The notes: a model not told the origin generated them from the letters alone. A stretch of 64,000 bases of DNA from Alphaproteobacteria bacterium (GCA_030424975.1 JAUHVY010000002.1:744001-808000), one strand, 5' to 3'; positions 36,122-46,044 are shown, counted from the stretch's first letter. Translations and numbers: made by a program.

Positions 36122-36215
36122 AATAACTCTCCGGTTATTGTTAATTTTACTTATTGCCTATAAACCTAAACATTGAAATGAAAAATCGCAATTCCAAAGT
36201 AAGCAGGGCAAGGAA

Positions 36216-37019
36216 ATGTTTGCGCATAAGTCACGGCAAAGCAAGCCACCAAAGCATATTGTCATCACAGGTGCATCAAGCGGCATCGGCCAGGCGCTTG
36301 CTGAATATTATGCCGCGCCTGATGTGGTTTTGGGGTTAACGGGGCGTAATAAAGAGCGCCTGGAGCAAGTTTCAAGTATTTGCCAAGAAAAAGGTGCATC
36401 TGTTACTTGCGGTGTCGTAGATGTCAGCGATGAAAAAGCGATGGCTGATTGGTTAACATCATTTGATGATCAATTCCCGATTGATTTGGTTATTGCGAAT
36501 GCAGGGATTTCGGGGGGGACGGGTGATGTGATGTTCGGCGAAGACCAAACCCAAGTGCGCCGTATCTTTGAAGTTAATTTATTCGGGGTTCTGCATACGA
36601 TACAACCCATTCAACAGAAAATGACTGACCGAGGTGCTGGCCATCTTGCAATCGTCAGTTCGTTAGCGGGGTATCGCGGGTGGCCCGGCGCGCCTGCATA
36701 TTGCGCATCAAAGGCGGCTGTTCGTGTATATGGAGAGGGGCTACGGGGGGCATTGGACAAAACAGGTGTACGTGTCAGTGTCATTTGTCCGGGCTTTGTT
36801 CGCTCTCGTATGACAGATGTAAATGAGTTTCCCATGCCTTTTATTATGGACACAGCAAAAGCAGCAAGACATATTGCATTACAATTAGCCAAGGGAAAGG
36901 GGCGCATATCTTTTCCCTTTATACCTGCGTTTTTTGCATGGGTGTTTATGGTTTTACCCAACGGCATTGCACATAGATGGTTGTTAGGCATGCCGAAGAA
37001 GCGTCCTTCAGATGTATAA
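36216..37019 (+). CDS. short-chain dehydrogenase/reductase
   Basis: A 267-residue classical SDR. The cofactor motif is TGASSGIG (about 19-26), NAG is in VIANAGISGG, the catalytic Ser is in IVSSLAGYRG, and Tyr-Lys in AYCASKAAV. The substrate is unknown. The C-terminal 40 residues include a hydrophobic segment (FIPAFFAWVFMVLP) that may anchor it to the membrane. Alone on its strand between gmk (divergent) and the ArsR gene. Confidence 0.92.
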   Translation: MFAHKSRQSKPPKHIVITGASSGIGQALAEYYAAPDVVLGLTGRNKERLEQVSSICQEKGASVTCGVVDVSDEKAMADWLTSFDDQFPIDLVIANAGISGGTGDVMFGEDQTQVRRIFEVNLFGVLHTIQPIQQKMTDRGAGHLAIVSSLAGYRGWPGAPAYCASKAAVRVYGEGLRGALDKTGVRVSVICPGFVRSRMTDVNEFPMPFIMDTAKAARHIALQLAKGKGRISFPFIPAFFAWVFMVLPNGIAHRWLLGMPKKRPSDV

Positions 37020-37172
37020 GAAATGTACGTTTGTGCTTGATTGATAAAAAGAATAGGTATAAAAATAGTAATATTATTTTGTAAGTTAGTAATAAAGTTT
37101 TGATTTTAAATATTAATTTTAATTTATCTTGTGCAGGTAAATTTTTTTTATTTATTAAATGAGTGTCGGTAG

Positions 37173-37469
37173 ATGGATGTTAATGAAATTGAACATAATG
37201 TAGAGGCCGCAGTAAACCTCTTGAAAGCCCTTTCTAATGAAAAGCGTCTTTTAATTGTCTGTGCTCTTTACAAGGGAGAGAAGAGTGTAGGGGAGCTTGA
37301 AAAGATTGTCGGATTAAGCCAATCAGCCCTATCACAACACCTTGCCCGATTAAGACGTGATCGTGTCGTTAGTACGCGCCGTGATGCGCAAACGATCTAT
37401 TATTCTCTGGATGATCACGCCACGAATAAGCTTCTTCATTGTTTGTACGGAATATACGGCGCCGCCTGA
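37173..37469 (+). CDS. ArsR-family transcriptional regulator (BigR/SqrR-like)
   Basis: A 98-residue winged-helix repressor. The recognition helix is in GLSQSALSQHLARLRRD and the wing in RRDAQTIYYSL, very close to the sulfide/persulfide sensors BigR and SqrR. Those use two cysteines about 66 residues apart. Here Cys30 is kept, but the position matching the second (residue 96) is Gly, and another Cys lies at 90. Sensing may therefore differ. No sulfur-oxidation gene is adjacent. The 150-bp AT-rich upstream region may hold its own operator. The 3' end overlaps the convergent glycosyltransferase gene by 34 bp. Confidence 0.88.
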   Translation: MDVNEIEHNVEAAVNLLKALSNEKRLLIVCALYKGEKSVGELEKIVGLSQSALSQHLARLRRDRVVSTRRDAQTIYYSLDDHATNKLLHCLYGIYGAA

Positions 37470-38410
37470 TTTCTGAGCATTGGTAACAGGTCATTGTAAA
37501 CCGCATCTGTTTCTAATTCTGATATATTATCTGCTTGCATCGTTTTAACGTTATCACCTTTTGGTGCATGACGTTCAGGTGTGCTGTGTCCTGAAAATAA
37601 AACAAGTGAAGGGCAGCCCGTTGGCCCTATCATGTGCATCGGCCCCGTATCATTGCCGAGCGCGCCGCTTGCGCCATGCGCAAGGTTGATGATCTGGAAC
37701 AGGGATGTTTGTCCTGTGAGATCTAATGCTGCAGGGCATAGCTCTTTTATCTCGCCTGTAACATCACGTTCTGCATCGGTGCCAAGTAAGACAATCTGGT
37801 AATTTTCCGCACTTAGCAAATTGGCTATTGCGCCATATTTTTCTTTTGGCCAGCGTTTTTGCGGATGCTGCGGGGCAGAGCCGGGGACAAAGAGAATATA
37901 GGGCGTTTTCAGATTAAACATGCCGATGTCGTCATTAATCCATTTCATGCTATCTACATGCACGTTATCAATGCCTGCGAGTTTTAATGTCATGGCATGC
38001 CCGTCGAATGCGTGTCCGGCTATGCGCTCAGGGGCGTTGTTTTCGTGCGATGCCCCTTTGGCTGTGCCGACCCACTCGGGGCGTTTAGCTTTGGGGAAGA
38101 GCTTGAAATATAGCGCTGTGCGGTCATTATTTTGTAAGTCATAAACGCGATTATAATTTCCGTTTATCAAGGTGCTGCGCAGTCTTATCCAGCTGCCAAT
38201 GTTGAATGTCTTGGGGCGTTCATCAATGATGATATCGTCGAAATAGCCGCTTTTTTGTGCAAAAGATTGAAACCCCTTTGTGGTCATAAGGGTGATATGT
38301 GCATTTTTATGGTGTTTGCGAATGGCAGCCATGGGGCCAAGCGCCTGTATAAAATCACCGAGTGCGCTGAGCTTGATAACAAGGATGCGTTCTGCGGGCG
38401 ATTCTCTCAT
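37436..38410 (-). CDS. glycosyltransferase family 9 (heptosyltransferase-like)
   Basis: A 324-residue GT-B enzyme of family 9. The N-terminal motif is ILVIKLSALGDFIQALGPM and the donor-binding region is FVPGSAPQHPQKRWP, ending in LGNDTGPMHMIGPTGCP. Family members add heptose or related sugars to lipopolysaccharide core from ADP-activated donors on the cytoplasmic membrane face. It overlaps the upstream GT4 gene (TAATG), so the two form an operon for surface glycan assembly. Confidence 0.92.
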   Translation of the reverse strand: MRESPAERILVIKLSALGDFIQALGPMAAIRKHHKNAHITLMTTKGFQSFAQKSGYFDDIIIDERPKTFNIGSWIRLRSTLINGNYNRVYDLQNNDRTALYFKLFPKAKRPEWVGTAKGASHENNAPERIAGHAFDGHAMTLKLAGIDNVHVDSMKWINDDIGMFNLKTPYILFVPGSAPQHPQKRWPKEKYGAIANLLSAENYQIVLLGTDAERDVTGEIKELCPAALDLTGQTSLFQIINLAHGASGALGNDTGPMHMIGPTGCPSLVLFSGHSTPERHAPKGDNVKTMQADNISELETDAVYNDLLPMLRNQAAPYIPYKQ

Positions 38411-39627
38411 TATTCAGCCGCGCGTGCATTTTGCGATTGCGATGATCCCGCGAAAGGGTCGGAATGATTGACGCGGGTGATTTTGTCTTGCAAAAGCTCC
38501 GCATAAACATCGAGGGTTTTTTGCGCCATGATGTCTTTTGTAAAGTTTTGTGCAACATGTGCCATCGAGCGTGTTGCAAGAACGGCGCGTTGATTTTCAT
38601 CAAGAGATAGTGCTTCTTTGATCGATTGTGCCAATGCATCACTATCATTCGGCGGGATAAGCCATCCTGTTTCGCCGCGCACCACGGTTTCTTGTGCGCC
38701 GCCATGATCCGTTGCGATAATCGGGCGTCCCATGGCTTGGGCTTCGACAGGAATGCGACCGAACCCTTCGGGGTCTGTTGATGCGGAAACAACAACCGTG
38801 GAAAGCATATAGGCCGCAGGCATATCATGGCATTGATCAATAATGCGCACACGGTTGCCTAAGTTTTTTTCTTCGATCGCTTTGTCTAATTCTTCACGGT
38901 ATTCCGTACGGCCCTGATCTGATCCGATCATTACACAAAAAACGTCATCACGTTGCAGCTTTGCCATGGCCTCGATTAAAACATGGTGCCCTTTCCAACG
39001 GGTAATGCGCCCCGGCATCATCACAATGTTAGACCCGTCAGGAATCCGCCATTCACGCTCAAGGTTAATCATGCGCTCGGCTGTGACGCCTGTGGGGTGA
39101 AAACGTTCCATCGGAATGCCGCGATGGATCAGGCGGATACGATCCTCGGTGATGTTGTAATTATCGAGCAAATATTGCGCCACGTAATTAGAGATCGCAA
39201 TGACCAATTCGCCATGCGCGATAGATCCGTTATAGATGCGTTTGGCTTCGCCGCTAATGTTATAGGGGGCGTGACAAGTCGTTAGAAAACGCGCACCTGT
39301 TGACTGGCATGCGCGCCATGCACTCCAAGCGGGGGCACGGCTGCGGGCGTGTACAATATCAACGCTATGCTTTTTGATGATCTTCTTTAATCGCCCGATA
39401 TTACGCCACATCACAATCGGGTTCTTGCTGTGTACAGGCAGGTCAATATGCGTTGCACCTACGCGCGCAAGCTCAGAAATACGGTATCCACCATTTGATA
39501 CGACGATGGCTTCTGCGCCTGCATTTACGATTTCTGCGGCAATATCAATGCATCCTTGCTCGGCACCACCGGCACCAAGTGAGGGGATGATTTGCATGAT
39601 CACGGGTTTTTTATCAATCTTGTTCAT
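38410..39627 (-). CDS. glycosyltransferase family 4
   Basis: A 405-residue GT-B enzyme. The N-terminus IIPSLGAGGAEQGCIDIA and the C-terminal E-x7-E region (SASTDPEGFGRIPVEAQAMG) are diagnostic of retaining GT4 enzymes. Likely acts in lipopolysaccharide core or capsule assembly with the coupled GT9 gene downstream. The acceptor and donor sugars cannot be told from sequence. Confidence 0.93.
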   Translation of the reverse strand: MNKIDKKPVIMQIIPSLGAGGAEQGCIDIAAEIVNAGAEAIVVSNGGYRISELARVGATHIDLPVHSKNPIVMWRNIGRLKKIIKKHSVDIVHARSRAPAWSAWRACQSTGARFLTTCHAPYNISGEAKRIYNGSIAHGELVIAISNYVAQYLLDNYNITEDRIRLIHRGIPMERFHPTGVTAERMINLEREWRIPDGSNIVMMPGRITRWKGHHVLIEAMAKLQRDDVFCVMIGSDQGRTEYREELDKAIEEKNLGNRVRIIDQCHDMPAAYMLSTVVVSASTDPEGFGRIPVEAQAMGRPIIATDHGGAQETVVRGETGWLIPPNDSDALAQSIKEALSLDENQRAVLATRSMAHVAQNFTKDIMAQKTLDVYAELLQDKITRVNHSDPFAGSSQSQNARAAE

Positions 39628-39719
39628 GACGTTAAAATACGTTTGTTTTTATGATCTGGAAAGTGTTTTTAGAATGCATTAGGTTGGTTTGTACACAAGC
39701 ATGATTGCAAAAAGGAAAA

Positions 39720-40487
39720 ATGAAGATGTCTGTGCAATATTTTACCAAGGAAAACGGTCAAAAACTGGCATATGTGCATGTGCCCGCCACAGAGAGCGGT
39801 GCGGCATTGCCGCCGATTATGTTCTTGGGCGGGTTTAAATCCGACATGCAAGGGTCGAAGGCGCAATTCCTTCAGGCGCAATGTGAGGCTCGCGGACAGG
39901 AATTTGTTCGTTTTGATTATAGAGGGCATGGCCAATCTGATGCGGAATTTGTTGATGGAACGATTGGTGACTGGATGGAGGATGCTGCCGATATTCTTGC
40001 AAATATTTTGCCGCCGCGCCCCGTTGTTTTGGTTGGTTCATCCATGGGCGGCTGGATATCGCTGTTGTTATTGCTTTCACACCCGCAACGTGTACATGGT
40101 TTTGTCGGTATCGCCAGCGCGCCTGATTTCACGGCGGAAATAGAAGAGGGGATGGGGGAGCAAGAGCATAAGCAGATGAATGAAACAGGTCGCCTTGTGA
40201 TCCCAAGCGAATATGAGGAGCCGTATATCTTTACTCGTGACTTGATTTTAGACGGTGCGAATCGGTGCATTTTGGGTTCAGAGCATGATGCGTCTCTGCC
40301 GATGGTGTTATTGCAGGGGAAACAAGATGCGCAAGTGCCATGGGAAAAGGCGCACCGTATTCAGCGCGCCTTTCCGAAATCTGAAGTTGATGTCATCTTT
40401 ATTGATGATGGTAATCACAGCCTGTCTCGCCCGCAGGATTTAACACTGATTGATCAGGCTGTCCTTAAATTATCATCTGTAAACTAG
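39720..40487 (+). CDS. alpha/beta hydrolase
   Basis: A 255-residue alpha/beta hydrolase. The nucleophile elbow is GSSMGGW, the oxyanion region precedes it in FLGGFKSDM, and the acid/base residues are in QGKQDAQVPW and DGNHSLSR. FDYRGHGQS is typical of the family. The substrate is unknown. The ATG at 39720 follows AAAGG; a TTG upstream is less likely. Convergent with the next gene, nine bases away. Confidence 0.9.
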   Translation: MKMSVQYFTKENGQKLAYVHVPATESGAALPPIMFLGGFKSDMQGSKAQFLQAQCEARGQEFVRFDYRGHGQSDAEFVDGTIGDWMEDAADILANILPPRPVVLVGSSMGGWISLLLLLSHPQRVHGFVGIASAPDFTAEIEEGMGEQEHKQMNETGRLVIPSEYEEPYIFTRDLILDGANRCILGSEHDASLPMVLLQGKQDAQVPWEKAHRIQRAFPKSEVDVIFIDDGNHSLSRPQDLTLIDQAVLKLSSVN

Positions 40488-40496
40488 GCGATTTGC

Positions 40497-41093
40497 CTAT
40501 TTGCGGCTGTATTGATAATTGCCGGATTTGCCTTTTTTCTTTATCTGACGAATTTTTTGCATGCCATCTGTATCTTCTTTTTTGCCAAACATCTTGCAAA
40601 GAATGGCATTTAGTAAAAAGATGATGATAGCAAAGCCAAAGAACACAGTGACAGCTTTTTGCTCTAGTAAAAAGCCGATAGCGTGTACGACTTTGGTTTT
40701 TTGAACCTCTTTTGGTTCATCTGTTTTTACCTGTCCTTCAATAACGTCACCTTTGTCGTTGGTTTCTTGTGAGAAACCTTTCATATAATCAGGCGTGTCA
40801 TCTGTTTCGACATCATTTGTGGCCTGGGGTGTATCTTCTGTTCCCATCAAGTCTTTCGGCGCCATGTCTTTTACGCTGTCTTTAACGGTATTGACGGTAT
40901 TGCTTACATTATCACTGAATTCATTAACCTTGATTTTCCATTGATCATGGCTTTCCTTGTGGTATTTGTCCCACAATGCGCCAAGATCCATCATGCGAAA
41001 GCCTTTTTCAGGATTTTCCGTGTAGATGTAAACATCGTTAGCAAGCGCCGCGAGGCCGGGAATGAGAAGCAAAATAAAGAGGAATTTTTTCAT
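40497..41093 (-). CDS. hypothetical membrane-associated protein
   Basis: A protein of 198 residues with an N-terminal hydrophobic signal (MKKFLFILLLIPGLAALA) and a second hydrophobic segment at about 135-160 (AVTVFFGFAIIIFLLNAIL), ending in a basic tail. The region between is acidic and rich in Asp, Lys and Thr. I do not recognise a family. It may be an inner-membrane protein with a periplasmic loop. Confidence 0.65.
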   Translation of the reverse strand: MKKFLFILLLIPGLAALANDVYIYTENPEKGFRMMDLGALWDKYHKESHDQWKIKVNEFSDNVSNTVNTVKDSVKDMAPKDLMGTEDTPQATNDVETDDTPDYMKGFSQETNDKGDVIEGQVKTDEPKEVQKTKVVHAIGFLLEQKAVTVFFGFAIIIFLLNAILCKMFGKKEDTDGMQKIRQIKKKGKSGNYQYSRK

Positions 41094-41233
41094 GGTATAG
41101 ATCACCGTTAAACATAAAACTGCACGCAGTCTATCAGTGAAGTTATGTTTGGGAAAGGTAGGACTTGAATTTTTCCCAAAGAGTGTCTATCTTGCGCGCA
41201 GCTTTTATAAACACATATGTGTTTTTCCAAAAA

Positions 41234-41321
41234 GGAGACGTGGCCGAGTGGTTTAAGGCGCACGCCTGGAAAGCGTGTTGGGGGCAACTCCTCGCAGGTT
41301 CGAATCCTGTCGTCTCCGCCA
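41234..41321 (+). tRNA. tRNA-Ser (anticodon GGA)
   Basis: An 88-nt class II tRNA. Acceptor strands GGAGACG (41234-41240) and CGTCTCC (41311-41317) pair fully, CCA is encoded, the anticodon loop reads CTGGAAA (anticodon GGA), and a long variable arm is present, as in tRNA-Ser. Its last 20 bases and the two that follow recur at 23011-23032 inside the comM element. Confidence 0.97.
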
Positions 41322-41466
41322 TTTACTGCAATTTTTCTTTGTTTTTCAAGTATACCGCCTTATGACAATACCTGTTGTCTATTTTGTATTGTGATGACCT
41401 AAAATCAGGGATGGAGAAAGACGATGTGCGCAGGGTGTTGAGCAATGATCACTGTTTCAGGTGAAA

Positions 41467-41841
41467 TTAAACCAATTCCTCAATGTCTTCTTTTGTCATG
41501 ACCTTGGTATAGAAGTCCTCAACAATGCCGTAGCTTTCTACGCGCTGTTTGTCGAAATCGCTATCGGATGAGGTAACAACCACAATGCGCGTTGGGGCTT
41601 TGTCGTATTTTGATTTAACGGCATCCAAAAAATCAAACCCATTTGCGCCGGCCATATTCAGGTCAAGTAAAACCAAATCAGGGATTGGTGATTCGTCCTC
41701 AAAAAAGGTTAGTGCCTCCTGCCCGTCATAAGCCTGTGAAAGCTTGATTTCAGGAAAGTTTTTGTTGAACAAAGCCTTCATAAAGAATTGATAGCTTGTG
41801 TCATCTTCAACGATCAGAACGGTTTCCACTTTTTTGTCCAT
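41467..41841 (-). CDS. single-domain response regulator
   Basis: A 124-residue CheY-type receiver with the acidic pair in VEDD, the phospho-acceptor Asp in LVLLDLNM, the switch Thr/Ser in VVVTSSDSD and the Lys in FYTK. It has no output domain, so it acts by protein interaction or as a phosphorelay intermediate. It resembles the receiver encoded at 45643 and sits at the edge of the same signalling cluster. Confidence 0.93.
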   Translation of the reverse strand: MDKKVETVLIVEDDTSYQFFMKALFNKNFPEIKLSQAYDGQEALTFFEDESPIPDLVLLDLNMAGANGFDFLDAVKSKYDKAPTRIVVVTSSDSDFDKQRVESYGIVEDFYTKVMTKEDIEELV

Positions 41842-42081
41842 TAGGATTTCCTTATTTGACTTTGCACAAGATAAACAAAGGTGATACTTTTTAAAAGAGT
41901 TAAATATACTTTTTCATTTCATAATACAGGGTAAAACGATGCAGTTATGCGAATTAAAGTGCATACACACGCAGTTTTGCACCTTTTAATGATTATATAA
42001 TAATCTCATGCTTTTGCGTTATGGTATAATGCGATACGATTATGCGAGAGTATTTTTTTATGTGTGGAAATGGTGGGGAAC

Positions 42082-43356
42082 ATGAGCACAAAGTATAAGA
42101 TGTCGCGTCGTCAATTCATGAAAAATGCCTTGATTACGTCTGCAGGTGTGGCACTGAGTGTGAAGGCCCCATTTGTGCATGCAAAAACGCGCCCGAAACT
42201 GCGTGTGTTGGGAACACATGTTACATTGCAGGAGCAAATAAGAGCACGGGCGCAGCAAGAGCTTGATATAGATATAGAATTTACACCTGGTGGTAGCGCC
42301 GAGGTTTTGCAAAAAGCATCAAGTGCGCCCGAATCATTTGATCTTTACGAGCAATGGTCTGATAGTATGGGGGTCTTGTGGCGTGCAAATGCCATTCAAC
42401 CAATCGAAACAGAGCGCTTAACGTATTGGAATGAAATCAATAACCTGACGAAAACCGGCCAAATTGTTGAGGGCGCAAAAATTGGCGCCGGGGATGCGCC
42501 GCATAAATTACTGTTTGTGCAACCTGATGGTTCCCTAGGGGAAACAAATACAGGGAAAATAAGTTTTATGCCCTATGTCCATAACACGGATTCGTTCGGA
42601 TATGACACGCGGTATATGGAGCGAGGCATTCCATATGAAACAGAAAGCTGGGGTTGGCTTTTTGATGGACGGCATAGCGGTAAAGTCGGGTTAGTGAATG
42701 CGCCGACGATCGGGATTTTTGATGCAGCATTAGCCGCGCAAGCAAAGGGGTTAATGACATTTCAAGATATTGGAAATATGACCCGTGATGAGATTGATAA
42801 ATTATTCGATATTTTGATCGATCTAAAACAACGCGGACATTTCTGCGGCTTATGGAATTCTGTTCCTGAATCGACAGAATTTTTTATCAGTGGTCGTGCA
42901 CAAATTGCCAGTATGTTTTCACCTGGAATATCAGAACTTCAAGGGCGCAATATACCGGTTGTTTATGCTGCACCAAAAGAAGGGTATCGCGGTTGGCATG
43001 GCGTTATGTGTTTGTCTTCCAAAACAGAAGGGCATGTTAAAGACGCAGCATATAAATATATGAATTGGTGGCTTTCCGGTTGGCCCGGCGCATTAATTGC
43101 ACGCCAAGGGTATTATATTTCAAACCCGCAACGCTCCCGCGAAATCTTAAGTGAAAATGAATGGAATTATTGGTATGAGGGCAAACCTGCAGTGCAGTCG
43201 ATGAAAAATACACAAGGAAGAGTTTCAATCCAGCCGGGAGATGTGCGAAACGGCGGGTCATACGAAAACCGTTTTAGTAATATTGCCGTTTGGAATACTG
43301 TGATGGATACCTATGAGTATAGTTTACCGCGCTGGCATGAATTTATATTATCATAA
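42082..43356 (+). CDS. Tat-exported ABC-type solute-binding protein
   Basis: A 424-residue extracellular solute-binding protein. The twin-arginine signal MSRRQFMK lies near the N-terminus (MSTKYKMSRRQFMKNALITS), and the mature part begins after VHAKT. The fold is that of group 1 / PotD-like periplasmic binding proteins. No ABC permease or ATPase is nearby. Instead a large sensor kinase starts 14 bp downstream, so it may present a ligand to that kinase rather than to a transporter. Confidence 0.87.
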   Translation: MSTKYKMSRRQFMKNALITSAGVALSVKAPFVHAKTRPKLRVLGTHVTLQEQIRARAQQELDIDIEFTPGGSAEVLQKASSAPESFDLYEQWSDSMGVLWRANAIQPIETERLTYWNEINNLTKTGQIVEGAKIGAGDAPHKLLFVQPDGSLGETNTGKISFMPYVHNTDSFGYDTRYMERGIPYETESWGWLFDGRHSGKVGLVNAPTIGIFDAALAAQAKGLMTFQDIGNMTRDEIDKLFDILIDLKQRGHFCGLWNSVPESTEFFISGRAQIASMFSPGISELQGRNIPVVYAAPKEGYRGWHGVMCLSSKTEGHVKDAAYKYMNWWLSGWPGALIARQGYYISNPQRSREILSENEWNYWYEGKPAVQSMKNTQGRVSIQPGDVRNGGSYENRFSNIAVWNTVMDTYEYSLPRWHEFILS

Positions 43357-43370
43357 ACGTCAGGGTGCGT

Positions 43371-45596
43371 ATGTTTTGCGATAAGTTAATATCACGATTT
43401 TCTATTCAAAAGCAGATAATGATCGGTTTTCTACCGGTTTTGTGCGTGTTGATTTTTTTAGGGCTGAGCAGCCAGATCAACATGAAAAATTACAAAGAAA
43501 ACTTTGATTTCCTGAAAAGCGCGACCGAAGAAGGCGGGCATTTCGATGAAATTCAAAAGGATATGTTGGCGTTGCAACGTCATGTCCTTGTCTATTCATA
43601 TACAGGCTATCGCGGCATCTTAAAAAAGATTGAGTATCTGCAAAGTGATATAGAAGCAGAATTTGAAATTATTTTGCCTATGGCGCAAACCGATGATGAT
43701 ATATATGACCGCACAAAGCGTATTTATAATCATTACATGGATCATAAAAAAGGTTTTTCAGAGGCTGTTCAGCGCCGTACAAATTTAAATAAACTGAAGA
43801 AGGATCGTCTTGGCCCTCTTTATGATGAGGCAGAAGGAATTTTAGATGGAATTTCCGGTGAGTATAGGGATCGTGGGGATTTTAAGCGTGCGTATTTCAC
43901 CGAAGAAACAGAAGAAAAACTTTTAAATATCCGTCTCAACACACTTAAATATGAATTAAGCAATGATCGTGGGTATATCAATTCTATCAATGCGGAAATG
44001 GAAGCGATTAGAGAGCAGGTAAGGGCGATCACAACCGAATATGAACCGAGAGTGCCGCAACCGGATCAATTTGATGAGTTTTTAAAAGTTGCTGATGAAT
44101 TTGAGACAGTTTTAAATGATGTGATCCATGTAAACAGCATTTATATCCAATTAGTAAATGTTGTATTGCCCGGAAAAGTCGCGGAGATAGATAAGCTGAT
44201 TGATGAGTTGGAAATTTTGCATGATGAGCGCTATTATGGCATCACGCAAAATCTTTCGTCGCGTATATTTAATGCGCAGCATAATTTTACTTGGTTAACA
44301 ATTATTGCCGGGTTATTGGGGGTTTTAGGTTCATTTTTTATTGCGCGCGGTATTGCTATTGCTGTGCGTGATATGTCGCAGACGCTCTCAATTCTGGCTA
44401 GCGGCGTTTGGGATACAGATATTCCGGGGCGAGAGCGTCGTGATGAGGTGGGTAGCATGGCGCGTGCTGCACAGGAATTCAGCAACATGGTTGAGAAAAT
44501 CGAACGTCAGAGCAGGGAGATTGAAGATAACCGAATTATGCTCTCCAATACGTTGGAGAATATAGTTGATGGCCTGATTACGATAGATCAAGCGGGGAAT
44601 ATTCTCACATATAACAAAGCTTGTTTTAATATTTTTGGATATACAGCCGAGGAAGTCATTGGTCAAAATGTGAAAATTTTAATGCCTGATCCATATAGAG
44701 CAGAACATGATGGGTATTTAACGGCTTATCATGATACGGGGGTCGGACAAGTTATTGGTATTGGCCGGGAAGTTCAGGGCCTCAGGAAAAATGGTGAAAT
44801 TTTCCCTCTGGAGCTAAGTGTTAGCCGTGTGGAGCTTGATAAGGGGCTTATTTTCTGCGGTATTGTGCGTGATATTACAGAGATGAAAAAAGCGCAGGAT
44901 GAATTGGTTAACGCGAATTCTGAGCTGGAGGAGTTTGCGTATCGTACCTCTCACGATCTGCGCTCTCCGCTTGTTTCTTCTTTGGGGTTGTTGAGTTTAG
45001 GTAGGGACGCCATCCAAAGCGACAATAAAGAAGAGGCGTTATTGAGCATTGATCATGTCGAGCGCTCTCTCGAAAAATTAGAAGTGTTGGTGCGCGATAT
45101 CTTGTCCTTGACGCAAATTAGAAATGCAGAGGAGGATGAGGTGTTGGTTGATGTTGCGCAAGCTATCGATAATGCCAGGTCGGCTCTTTCACATATGGAT
45201 AATGCCGATCGCCTTGGTTTTATCCTTGATTTACAATATGAGGAGCCCTTGAGGGTAAAGGAGAGCCGCTTTGTCTTGTTGTTGGAGAATCTAATATCCA
45301 ATGCAATTAAATATCAAAATAAGGACGAAGAAAAACCATATGTGAGCATCAAAACGTTACGTGAGGATAGCCGTTTTATCCTGATTATTTCGGATAATGG
45401 AATGGGGATTCCCAAAAAGTTTCAGGAGGATTTATTTTCTATGTTCAAGCGCTTTCATCCTAAGGTTTCATTCGGTTCAGGATTGGGGATGTATATGATG
45501 AAAAAAAGTGTCGGTATCATGGGGGGGGAAATCGAATACATCGACCTTGGAGAGGGGAGTGGCGCAATGTTTAAGGTTACATTGCCTATAAAATAA
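43371..45596 (+). CDS. membrane sensor histidine kinase with HAMP and PAS domains
   Basis: A 741-residue kinase. One transmembrane helix near residues 17-37, a large helical periplasmic region, a second helix at about 305-330 (TIIAGLLGVLGSFFIARG), then HAMP, PAS (LENIVDGLITIDQAGNILTYN), HisKA with the phospho-acceptor in RTSHDLRSPL, and a catalytic ATPase domain (NLISNAIKY, DNGMGIP, GSGLGMYMM). No receiver domain is fused; the receiver gene at 45643 directly follows. The preceding binding-protein gene suggests a ligand-coupled sensor. I use the ATG at 43371, two codons after a GTG. Confidence 0.93.
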   Translation: MFCDKLISRFSIQKQIMIGFLPVLCVLIFLGLSSQINMKNYKENFDFLKSATEEGGHFDEIQKDMLALQRHVLVYSYTGYRGILKKIEYLQSDIEAEFEIILPMAQTDDDIYDRTKRIYNHYMDHKKGFSEAVQRRTNLNKLKKDRLGPLYDEAEGILDGISGEYRDRGDFKRAYFTEETEEKLLNIRLNTLKYELSNDRGYINSINAEMEAIREQVRAITTEYEPRVPQPDQFDEFLKVADEFETVLNDVIHVNSIYIQLVNVVLPGKVAEIDKLIDELEILHDERYYGITQNLSSRIFNAQHNFTWLTIIAGLLGVLGSFFIARGIAIAVRDMSQTLSILASGVWDTDIPGRERRDEVGSMARAAQEFSNMVEKIERQSREIEDNRIMLSNTLENIVDGLITIDQAGNILTYNKACFNIFGYTAEEVIGQNVKILMPDPYRAEHDGYLTAYHDTGVGQVIGIGREVQGLRKNGEIFPLELSVSRVELDKGLIFCGIVRDITEMKKAQDELVNANSELEEFAYRTSHDLRSPLVSSLGLLSLGRDAIQSDNKEEALLSIDHVERSLEKLEVLVRDILSLTQIRNAEEDEVLVDVAQAIDNARSALSHMDNADRLGFILDLQYEEPLRVKESRFVLLLENLISNAIKYQNKDEEKPYVSIKTLREDSRFILIISDNGMGIPKKFQEDLFSMFKRFHPKVSFGSGLGMYMMKKSVGIMGGEIEYIDLGEGSGAMFKVTLPIK

Positions 45597-45642
45597 TGGT
45601 AAATTTTACTATATAATTTTTTTATATATCAGGAGTGTGTGT

Positions 45643-46017
45643 ATGAGTGTGCAATCTATCTTGATTGTTGATGACAGTGAGCCGGAGCAGTTTTTTGTAA
45701 GGGCTTTGATCAAAAAATATGATCCCGAGATCAGTGTTATTGATGCTTTTGATGGAGCGGAGGCTCTTGCAGTTTTAGATGCTATGGGCGATATGCCTGA
45801 TATTATTTTTCTGGACGTTAATATGCCGGGCATGAATGGTTTTGAATTCCTTGCGAAGTATAAGGAAAAATATAAACAAAGCGCATCGAAGGTTTTGATG
45901 TTGTCATCGTCTGATCAGGAATGTGATAAACAAAAAGCCTTGAGCTATGATTTCGTGAAAGACTATTTTATCAAGCCTTTAACGCCACAGCATCTCGAAG
46001 TTTTGAAAGATATTTAA
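45643..46017 (+). CDS. single-domain response regulator
   Basis: A 124-residue receiver with VDDSEPEQFF, phospho-acceptor Asp in IIFLDVNMPG, MLSSSDQ and the Lys in YFIKPL. It follows the sensor kinase by 46 bp with an AGGAG site seven bases before the ATG, so it is the probable cognate partner. Like the 41467 gene, it lacks an output domain; it probably feeds the Hpt protein encoded convergently. Confidence 0.94.
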   Translation: MSVQSILIVDDSEPEQFFVRALIKKYDPEISVIDAFDGAEALAVLDAMGDMPDIIFLDVNMPGMNGFEFLAKYKEKYKQSASKVLMLSSSDQECDKQKALSYDFVKDYFIKPLTPQHLEVLKDI

Positions 46018-46044
46018 TTTCATAACTGAATTTGTTTATGCAGA

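Noticed and set aside
37020-37172. ArsR operator in the AT-rich leader (around ATAGTAATATTAT)
   Set aside because: The sequence is so AT-rich that short palindromes are expected by chance. No confident site.
41322-41466. Integrated element at the chromosomal tRNA-Ser
   Set aside because: The DNA after the tRNA shows no recombinase, no composition change and no second copy of the tRNA end nearby; the site looks empty.
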